Assembly: GCF_949987515.2 (NCBI RefSeq)
Contig: NC_082694.2
Coordinates: forward strand, 43,052,451 to 43,116,450
Length of the DNA: 64,000 nt
Reading direction: 5' to 3'
Source of the DNA: Delphinus delphis
Taxonomy: Eukaryota; Chordata; Mammalia; Artiodactyla; Delphinidae
In this document: in pieces, positions 48,858 to 64,000 of the stretch
Numbering within the stretch: position 1 is the first letter of the stretch
Layout of the letters: the number at the start of each line of letters is the position of its first letter
The notes under the pieces: generated by a model
Databases searched by the model: none
What the model was told of the DNA's origin: nothing
Seen by the model: the letters and a program-made list of their open reading frames with translations, nothing else
Translations under genes and position numbers: made by a program

Positions 48858-49895
48858 CTAGCTTTTAGTTTTATTGATCTTTGCTATCGTTTCCTTCATT
48901 TCTTTTTCATTTATTTCTGATCTGATCTTTATGATTTCTTTCCTTCTGCTAACTTTGGGGTTGTTTTGTTCTTCTTTCTCTAATTGCTTTAGGTGCAAGG
49001 TTAGGTTGTTTATTTGAGATGTTTCCTGTTTCTTAAGGTAGGATTGTATTGCTTGAAACTTCCCTCTTAGAACTGCTTTTGCTGCATCCCATAGGTTTTG
49101 GGTCGTCGTGTCTCCATTGTCATTTGTTTCTAGGTATTTTTTGATTTCCTCTTTGATTTCTTCAGTGATCACTTCGGTATTAAGTAGTGTATTGTTTAGC
49201 CTCCATGTGTTTCTATTTTTTACAGATCTTTTCCTGTAATTGATATCTAGTCTCATAGCATTGTGGTTGGAAAAGATACTTGATACAATTTCAATTTTCT
49301 TAAATTTACCAAGGCTTGATTTGTGACCCAAGATATGATCTATCCTGGAGAATGTTCCATGAGCACTTGACAAAATGTGTATTCTATTGTTTTTGGATGG
49401 AATGTCCTATAAATATCAATTAAGTCCATCTTGTTTAATGTATCATTTAAAGCTTGTGTTTCCTTATTTATTTTCATTTTGGATGATGTGTCCATTGGTG
49501 AAAGTGGGGTGTTAAAGTCCCCTACTATGAATGTGTTACTGTCGATTTCCCCTTTTATGGCTGTTAGTATTTGCCTTACGTATTGAGGTGCTCCTAGGTT
49601 GGGTACATAAATATTTACAATTGTTTTATCTTCTTCTTGGATCGATCCCTTGTTCATTATGTAGTGTCCTTCTTTGTCTCTTCTAATAGTCTTCATTTTA
49701 AAGTCTATTTTTGTCTGATATGAGAATTGCTACTCCAGCTTTCTTTTGTTTTCCATTTGCATGGAATATCTTTTTCCATCCCCTCACTTTCAGTCTGTAT
49801 GTGTCTCTAGGTCTGAAGTGGGTCTCTTGTAGACAGCATATAAATGGGTCTTGTTTTTGTATCCATTCAGACAATGTGTCTTTTGGTGGGAGCAT
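48858..49895 (-). pseudogene. L1 ORF2 endonuclease region, frameshifted
   Basis: Three overlapping frames (49698-49895, 49340-49696, 48858-49373) together span the apurinic-endonuclease domain and linker. Recognisable pieces are WIQKQDPFICCLQETHF, NIYVPNLGAPQYVRQ, FIVGDFNTPLS and [14 protein letters not shown], carrying the expected glutamate, Asp-Phe-Asn and Asp-His signatures of the exonuclease/endonuclease fold. Frame changes between them, and a shift near the N-terminus (49870-49900), break the protein. Confidence 0.85.
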
Positions 49896-50005
49896 TTAGA
49901 CCATTTACATTTAAGGTAATTATTGATATGTATGTTCCTATTCCCATTTTCTTAATTGTTTTGGGTCTGTTATTGTAGGTCTTTTTCTTCTCTTGTGTTT
50001 CTTGC

Positions 50006-50899
50006 CTAGAGAAGTTCCTTTAGCATTTGTTGTAAAGCTGGTTTGGTGGTGCTGAACTCTCTCAGCTTTTGCTTGTCTGTAAAGGTTTTAATTTCTCCAT
50101 CAAATGTGAATGGGATCCTTGCTGGGTAGAGTAATCTTGGTTGCAGGCTTTTCTCCTTCATCACTTTAAATATGTCCTGCCACTCCCTTCTGGCTTGCAG
50201 AGTTTCTGCTGAAAGATCAGCAGTTAACCTTATGGGGATTCCCTTGTGTGTTATTTGTTGTTTTTCCTTTGCTGCTTTTAATATGCTTTCTTTGTATTTA
50301 ATTTTTGACAGTTTGATTAATATGTGTCTTGGTGTATTTCTCCTTGGATTTATCCTGTATGGTACTCTCTGTGCTTCCTGGACTTGATTAACTATTTCCT
50401 TTCCCATATTAGGGAAGTTTTCAACTATAATCTCTTCAAATATTTTCTCAGTCCCTTTCTTTTTCTCTTCTTCTTCTGGAACCCCTATAATTCGAATGTT
50501 GGTGCATTTAATGTTGTCCCAGAGGTCTCTGAGACTGTCCTCAGTTCTTTTCATTCTTTTTTCTTTATTCTGCTCTGCAGTAGTCATTTCCACTATTTTA
50601 TCTTCCAGGTCACTTATCCGTTCTTCTGCCTCAGTTACTCTGCTATTGATCCCATCTAGAGTCTTTTTAATTTCATTTATTGTGTTGTTCATCATTGCTT
50701 GTTTCATCTTTAGTTCTTCTAGGTCCTTGTTAAATGTTTCTTGCATTTTGTCTATTCTGTTTTCAAGATTTTGGATCATCTTTACTATCATTATTCTGAA
50801 TTCTTTTTCAGGTAGACTGCCTATTTCCTCTTCCTTTGTTAGGTCTGGTGGGCTTTTATCTTGCTCCTTCATCTGCTGTGTGTTTTTCTGTCTTCTCAT
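50006..50899 (-). CDS. Intact L1 ORF1 protein, 297 aa
   Basis: This is the one long, uninterrupted protein frame in the window. L1 ORF1p is an RNA-binding chaperone that packages its own mRNA in the cytoplasm. Residues about 30-130 are rich in Leu/Ile/Met at heptad spacing with charged residues (KMIQNLENRIDKMQETFNKD), a trimerising coiled coil. Residues about 130-230 carry the RRM-like part (NIRIIGVPEEEE). The C-terminal domain has LQARREW and YPARIPF, both standard for L1 ORF1p, and ends MLKELL. The length is somewhat below the human protein (338 aa), mainly in the N-terminus. The start MRRQKNTQQ follows a stop-containing 5' UTR. Whether it is expressed is unknown. Its partner ORF2 is broken, so any function could only be in trans. 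Confidence 0.9.
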   Translation of the reverse strand: MRRQKNTQQMKEQDKSPPDLTKEEEIGSLPEKEFRIMIVKMIQNLENRIDKMQETFNKDLEELKMKQAMMNNTINEIKKTLDGINSRVTEAEERISDLEDKIVEMTTAEQNKEKRMKRTEDSLRDLWDNIKCTNIRIIGVPEEEEKKKGTEKIFEEIIVENFPNMGKEIVNQVQEAQRVPYRINPRRNTPRHILIKLSKIKYKESILKAAKEKQQITHKGIPIRLTADLSAETLQARREWQDIFKVMKEKSLQPRLLYPARIPFTFDGEIKTFTDKQKLREFSTTKPALQQMLKELL

Positions 50900-50939
50900 T
50901 CTGCTTATCTTACTGTGTTTGGGGTCTCCTTTTTGCAGG

Positions 50940-52897
50940 CTGCATGGTCATAGTTCCCGTTGTTTTTGGTGTCTGTGCCCAGTAACTAAGGTTGGTTCAG
51001 TGGGTTGTGTAGGCTTCCTGGTGGAGGGGACTAGTGCCTGTGTTCTGGTGGATGAGACTGGATCTTGTCTTTCTGGGGGGCAGGTCCACGTCTGGTGGTG
51101 TGTTTTGGGGTCTTGTGGACTTATGATTTTAGGCAGCCTCTCTGCTAATGGATGGGGTTGTGTTCCTGTTTTGCTAGTTGTTTGGCATAGGATGTCCAGC
51201 ACTGTAGCTTGCTCATCGTTGAGTGAAGCTGGGTGCTGGTGTTGAGATGGAGATCTCTGCGAGATTTTCGCCGTTTGATATTATGTGGAGCTGGGAGGTG
51301 TCTTATGGACCAGAGTCCTGAAGTTGGCTCTCCCACCTCAGAGGCCCAGCACTGACTCCTGGCTGCAGCACCAAGAGCCTTTCATCCACACAGCTCAGAA
51401 TAAAAGGGAGAAAAAGTAGAAAGAAAGAAAAAGAAAGGAAGCAAGGAAAGAAAGAAAGGAGGGAGGGAGGAGGGAAGGAAGGAAAGAAAGGAAGAAAGAA
51501 TATAAAATAAAGTTATTAAAATAAAAAATAATTAAGAAAAAATAATTTTTTTAAAAAATGAAAACAAAACCAAAAACAGATGGATAGAACCCTAGGACAA
51601 ATAGTGGAAGCAAAGCTATACAGACAACATCTCACACAGAAGCATACACATGCACACTCACAAAAAGAGGAAAAGGGGAGAAAATCATAAATCTTGCTCT
51701 CAAAGTCCACCTCCTCAATTTGGGATGATTCTTCGTCTATTCATGTATTCCACAGATGCAGGGTACATCAACTTGATTGTGGAGCTTTAATCTGCTGCTT
51801 CAGAGGCTGCTGGGAGGGATTTTCCTTTCTCTTCTTTGTTCTCACAGCTCTTGGGGCTCAGCTTTGGATTTGGCCCCGCCTCTGCGTGTAGGTCACCAGA
51901 GGGTGTCTGTCATTTGCTCAGGCAGGATGGGGTTAAAGGAGCAGCTGCTTCGGAGACTGTGGCTCACTCATGCTGGGAGGAGGGAGGGTTACGGAGTGCA
52001 GGGCAAGCCTGTGGCCTCAGACGCCAGCGTGACGTTCACCAGCCTGAGGTGTGCCGTGCGTTCTCCCGGGGGAGTTGTCCCTGGATCACGGGACCCTGGC
52101 AGTGGCGGGCTGCACAGGCTCCCCAGAAGGGGGGTGTGGATAGTGACCTGTGCTCGCACACAGGCTTCTTGGTGGCGGCAGCAGCAGCCTTAGCGTCTCA
52201 TGCCTGTCTCTGGGGTCCGCGCTGATAGCCCCGGCTTGCGCCCGTCTCTGGTGCTCCTTTAAGCAGTGCTCTTAATCCCCTCTCCTCGTGCACCAGGAAA
52301 CGAAGAGGGAAGAAAGCAGGTCCAGACTTTTCCCTGGACCCCCTCCCAGCTAGCCGTGGCGCACTAACCCCCTGCAGGCTATGTTCACGCCACCAACCCC
52401 AGTCCTCTCCCTGTGCTCCGACCGAAGCCTGAGCCTCAGCTCCCAGCCCCTCCCGCCCCAGCAGGTGAGCAGACAAGCCTCTCAGGCTGGTGAGTGCCGG
52501 TCGGCACCAATCCTCTGTGCAGGAATCTCTCCACTTTGCTCTCTGCACCCCTGTTGCTGTGCTCTCCACCGCAGCTCCGAAGCTTCCCCCTCCGCCACCC
52601 CTGCCCGCGAAAGGGCTTCCTAGTGTGTGGAAACCTTTCCTCCTTCACAGCTCCCTCCCACTGGTACAGGTCCCGTCCCTATTCTTTGGTCTCTCTTTAT
52701 TCTTTTGCCCTGCCCAGGTATTTTGCCCTGCCCAGGTATGTGGGGAGTTTCTTGCCTTTTGGGAGGTCTGAGGCCTTCTGCCAGCGTTCAGTAGGTGTTC
52801 TGTAGGAGTTGTTCCACGTGTAGATGTATTTCTGGTGTATCTGTGGGGAGGAAGGTGATCTCCGCGCCTTACTTTTCCACCTTCTTCCCCTCGTCTC
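50940..52897 (-). repeat. 5' UTR / promoter region of the intronic L1
   Basis: A GC-rich block of about 2 kb ending at the L1 5' border, interrupted by an AT-rich and purine-rich segment at 51400-51560. Overlapping frames of up to 138 codons on both strands reflect base composition and show no domain. In L1 elements this region holds the internal promoter. Confidence 0.75.
51401..51500. repeat. Purine (GGAA/GAAA)n tract
   Basis: About 100 bases of nearly pure purine on the plus strand, made of gaaa, ggaa and ggga units. Confidence 0.9.
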
Positions 52898-52911
52898 GAC
52901 ACAAATATTTT
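52898..52911. repeat. Right target-site duplication of the intronic L1
   Basis: gacacaaatatttt is identical to 47049-47062. Confidence 0.95.
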
Positions 52912-53246
52912 AAATCAACAATTTTTTCTCTTAGCTTTTAAATAGTTTCCAAATATAAGAGTGCTAATAATCAGATTTGAACTACATTTTTTTCTCAAAT
53001 TTCAGTGATAAAAGATGCCCTAGAAAACTTCTGAAGGTACACGAAGAGGACAATGAAGGATTTTTGGAAATACAGGTGAGCAAAAATCAATGCAAAACTT
53101 ATCAAGATCCAGTTCATTAGTGGGTTGCTTCTACGACTCAGAAATAACTTTTCTAATATCTAAAAATCTTTCCTCAAAAAACAGTCCTGCTGTTTTACAG
53201 AAGTTCTGCCATTAAGCACAATGGAGATGGTCTCCTCTGCAAGCTA

Positions 53247-53328
53247 TTGGGTTGGCCAAAAAGTTCGTTCTGGTTTTTTCTGACCAGATGTTACAGTAAA
53301 ACCCAAACGAAATTTTTGGGCCGCCCAA
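53247..53328. mobile_element. Mariner-derived palindromic MITE
   Basis: An 82-bp element with inverted ends: 'ttgggttggccaaaaagttc' at the left mirrors 'aaatttttgggccgcccaa' at the right. It is flanked by TA on both sides (53245-53246 and 53329-53330), the target duplication of Tc1/mariner elements. The size and ends resemble short mariner-derived elements known from cetartiodactyl genomes. It is non-coding. Confidence 0.85.
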
Positions 53329-53399
53329 TACGTTGATTTTCATTCTTGAGGGAAGAAAATGGCAGTGGCAGTGCCTAGATTAACTACACTTGGGAAAGT

Positions 53400-53690
53400 G
53401 GAAAGGGCTGGTCCTCAGAGAAAATCTGGGTATACATCTGACTTCACTGTTCATTAGAGAACAATTTGGGCAAGTAACTTAGTTTCAGAATCTTAGTTTC
53501 TTCAAATATAAAATGCAAGTGTGGGGTTCTTATCGAGGACTTCCTAACCCAACTGCCTATGATCTGGGGTGAAACCCAGACCTCTGAATTATGAAGGAGC
53601 CTCATATGACTCTTTGAGAACCACTGGAGGTGTGACCTTCTATGGTCCCTTCTAGTTTTACAATTCCTAATGTCTGAACTTTAAAATTTA
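53400..53690 (+). repeat. MIR relic
   Basis: 'gggcaagtaacttagtttca' then 'tcttcaaatataaaatgcaa' is plus-strand MIR order, and 'ctatggtcccttctagtttt' fits its 3' part. Confidence 0.55.
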
Positions 53691-54831
53691 TCTGAGGGAA
53701 ATGTTCAAATTGAAAACCTTAAGGACAGGCAAAAAGCTACAGAAGATGAACAGTGATGCATTTAGGAAATTATGACATCTAGAACCAACGACCTTTTGAA
53801 AACAGACAAAAACAGATATGTAGGAAAGGAAAGCAGCCACAACACAAGCAAGCAGGAGCCTATATGTGCTGGGGCAAGAGTGTTAAAATGCCCATGGGAC
53901 CTACTTTAACATTTACGGGATTCCAGGAACACCTCAGGGAGGTACATAAATGAGATAGCTGGCCCTAATAGCCTAAAGCTGAAGGGTATTTCCAAGCAAT
54001 TTTGATACCCTAATGAACAAAGACTAGAGGGATAAAAGTACAGTATAAAGCCAATTCAAATCAGTGCTTAAAATAATCAGCCATGAATTTTTGCTTTTAA
54101 GAAATGTCTTCCCCTATCATATTCTACTTAGCTTTTTAACAAGCTTCACAAATTATAGTCTTGATCAAATGATACATCCAAGCATATTACCAAACTAAAA
54201 TTACACAGGCTGTGCACTGTGAAAATAGCATGTCTTTTTTTTTTTTTAAACTGTGCTTTTCTATGACTTCATAAGGTAGATTTCTGTGTAGCTAACTCTC
54301 TCTTAAGTTCGTATCTACCTACCTCTTCCTATTTTGAGCTTGCATCAACCACTGAGAGGTAAAGGTACTGCTTGGCATGACAGGAGCACACATATCATAT
54401 GCATGAAGAACTAAGCAAATATTACCTATTAAGATAGGGATTTTTTTCCCCTAGTTACAAATAATCTGAAGAAGGTTGTGTTTTCTTTATCACAGGTTTT
54501 TAAACATAATTAAGGAAAATTATGAAATGGAAACTTATTTTATCAAAACTAGTAACATTTTAGAAAATTTATTCAAAAACTTTCACAATTCATTCTGCAA
54601 CACAGAAATTGGCTGATTCTTGCTTACCTGAATATTTTACAACATGATTACTGTGTTAATAAAACTGCAATAAAATTTACTAAAGAAAATCAAGGGAAGG
54701 TTGGTTTTACTTTCACATAAAAATATAAAGGCATTTGGCCAGCATTTTAAAAAGAATGTATTCATGAAGCAATAACTAAGCTATGATGAGGTTTTCAACA
54801 TAGAATACACAATAAAGCACATTAAACTTAC

Positions 54832-54930
54832 ATTGCACATTTCTCTGACTATAGCTTTTTCTGTCTCACTAAGGTCATGTTCATACTCTTTACCCTGTTG
54901 ACGATCTATAGTTTCCTGAACATCCAAGAC
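54832..54930 (-). CDS. Coding exon, unrecognised gene (33 codons)
   Basis: On the minus strand a polypyrimidine tract and 'caaatccag' acceptor are followed by 99 bases that are open in one frame, and then a consensus GTAAGT donor. It encodes VLDVQETIDRQQG then KEYEHDLSETEKAIVREMCN and joins phase 0 to phase 0 with both neighbours. The sequence is acidic and highly charged with an amphipathic look, probably helical. No cysteine-rich, kinase or membrane motif is present. Together with the terminal exon it makes a tail of about 60 residues. I did not recognise the family. The combination of both splice sites, an open frame and phase agreement across four exons is strong evidence for a real gene. 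Confidence 0.88.
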
Positions 54931-60616
<5,686 letters not shown>

Positions 60617-60652
60617 CTTTTTATTAAAGAAGTTTCATCATCATCATGAAGG
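60617..60652 (-). CDS. Probable small coding exon (36 bp), acidic
   Basis: On the minus strand 'tccattgtag' is a usable acceptor and 'aaaaag|gtatgt' a good donor. Read in the only phase that fits the next exon, it gives LHDDDETSLIK and the first two bases of an Arg codon. It is open, acidic, and leads directly into the Ser/Pro-rich exon. Its small size makes a chance match possible, and the polypyrimidine tract is modest. It could also be an alternatively used exon. It starts with the last base of a codon, so another exon must lie upstream. Confidence 0.6.
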
Positions 60653-63056
<2,404 letters not shown>

Positions 63057-63072
63057 AAAAGAGTTATATCCA

Positions 63073-63286
63073 GGGCTTCCCTGGTGGCGCAGTGTTTGAG
63101 AGTCCACCTGCGGATGCAGGGGACATGGGTTCGTGCCCCAGTCTGGGAAGATCCCACATGCCGCGGAGCGGCTAGGCCCGTGAGCCATGGCCGCTGAGCC
63201 TGCGCGTCCGGAGCCTGTGCTCCGCAACGGGAGAGGCCACAACAGTGAGAGGCCCGTGTACCGCAAAAAAAAAAAAAAAAAAAAAA
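63073..63286 (+). mobile_element. CHR-type SINE, young, perfect target duplication
   Basis: A full copy from 'gggcttccctggtggcgcag' to a poly(A) of about 22 bases. The duplication aaaagagttatat is exact at 63057-63069 and 63283-63295. It is opposite in orientation to the gene. The antisense 91-codon frame over it is not a gene. Confidence 0.95.
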
Positions 63287-63295
63287 GAGTTATAT

Positions 63296-64000
63296 GCAAT
63301 AATTTATAATATGGTTGATGGGTTAAAATTCACCTCCCATCCCAAAATGCATAGTTCTATTTCTGAGATGATCATTAACAACTAATGCAGACTTTTTACA
63401 AGTGAGTTCTATCTTCTAAATTTGGTTCTCTCCAAGTCTTACACATCTCTCAGATCTCATGTGTTTTTGGATTCAATCAAGTAAAACATAAGAACATCTT
63501 TCATTCTTCCTTAGTGTGTAGCAAGATTAAATCCCAATGCCTCTCCACTGTAACAAAGCTTATTATCATAACCATGAATCTAAGGTAACATCTATAACCA
63601 TTTAGAGGCCTGCTGAAAAGGGCAGTCATTTATTTTCCCACTTTCAGAAAGTTGATACTACATGCAATAGCTACGCCTTTCAGTATCTTGTAACAGGTTC
63701 TTTTTAAACATATTAAATATAGATTGTATAGTATTATTAATCCCATAAGAGGGGGTGATATATGGGCCAGTTTTTTATGGAAGAATAAACTACTTGATGA
63801 TATCATTTTAAAGGAATAGGTCCTCTTTTAGAATCAGGATTATTGACTTTCTACTCATGTCAGCAATTTTCTCGTTTTAAGTCAGGTCATGGAAAAATGT
63901 GTCTAGACCAGCCATCATTTTTGACCTTCGAGTAAAATATATCTGAATAATACTTATATACCAATGAAGGCTTAGCTCTCTGCTAGCTCTACAATTGTCA
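63296..64000. other. Non-coding stretch at right edge
   Basis: Unique AT-rich DNA, probably intron of the minus-strand gene. No exon or repeat was recognised. Confidence 0.45.

Larger units (their letters stand above)
47063..52897 (-). mobile_element. Best-preserved L1, minus strand, intact ORF1
   Basis: A 5.8-kb L1 inserted in the last intron of the minus-strand gene, in the same orientation as the gene. Exact 14-bp target duplications show a single retrotransposition event. The order from the right is: 5' UTR (50940-52897, border 'cttttccaccttcttcccc'), ORF1 (50006-50899, uninterrupted), ORF2 (49900 leftwards) and 3' UTR (47063-47470). ORF2 is damaged by a frameshift near its start, further breaks, and an internal deletion of about 1.3 kb at about 48075 that joins 'gagctgcatgagct' to 'caagttccctctatgcc'. 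That removes the reverse-transcriptase active site, so the copy cannot mobilise itself. It looks younger than the other long L1s in the window. Confidence 0.92.
52912..54831 (-). other. Last intron, 5' part
   Basis: Intronic DNA between the L1 and the exon at 54832. It contains the mariner palindrome (53247-53328), a MIR relic (53400-53690) and a possible plus-strand exon-like piece at 53006-53075 (see findings). Confidence 0.6.

Noticed and set aside
50496..51245. 249-codon plus-strand frame
   Set aside because: It is the antisense shadow of the L1 ORF1 and 5' UTR. Its hydrophobic composition follows from the reverse complement of a Glu/Lys-rich coiled coil.
51777..52902. Several 70-138 codon frames resembling a GC-rich gene start
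   Set aside because: They lie inside the L1 5' UTR bounded by exact target duplications, so the CpG-rich look is the L1 promoter and not a host promoter.

Overview
This window is mammalian nuclear DNA, most likely from a cetacean. The main clue is a set of nearly full-length tRNA-derived SINEs of the CHR type, about 200 bp long, with a 'ggcttccctggtgg' head, a 'gagccatggccgctgagcc' middle and a poly(A) tail. Such young copies are typical of whales and dolphins within Cetartiodactyla. LINE-1 elements of cetartiodactyl type, MIR and MER5-like relics and one mariner-derived palindrome fit this. There are no bacterial-style genes; most open frames are chance frames or transposon fragments.

Layout. 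1-955: GC-rich sequence with diverged tandem repeats, probably the 5' UTR of a minus-strand L1 that runs off the left edge. 956-14240: non-coding DNA with SINEs at 3146 and 11668, a rearranged L1 3' end at 6371-7060, and relics of MIR, hAT and probably L2. 14240-28030: one ancient plus-strand L1 split twice, first by an endogenous retrovirus (14730-20869, 4-bp duplication ACAG) and again by a nearly complete minus-strand L1 (21152-27060). 28422-39150: a minus-strand L1 split by a second L1, which is itself split by SINEs, so at least three insertion layers. 39150-43200: non-coding, few repeats. 47063-52897: the best-preserved L1, with exact 14-bp target duplications and an uninterrupted 297-codon ORF1, but a deleted ORF2.

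Gene. The only host gene I can support is on the minus strand, between about 61 kb and 43 kb. Four exons join in phase: 60617-60652, 58384-58492, 54832-54930 and the terminal exon with CDS 44960-45049. They encode the C-terminal end of a protein: an acidic then Ser/Pro-rich segment, then a charged helical tail ending in GNQYKGPM and a stop. A 3' UTR of about 1.7 kb follows. No in-frame ATG suitable as a start is seen, so the N-terminus lies upstream, probably beyond 64 kb. I did not recognise the family with confidence and give no symbol. The best-preserved L1 lies in its last intron.

No previously undescribed system is evident. The most informative structures are the nested insertions, the independent loss of reverse-transcriptase function in all four long L1s, the retrovirus with a nearly absent env, and the unassigned C-terminal gene segment.
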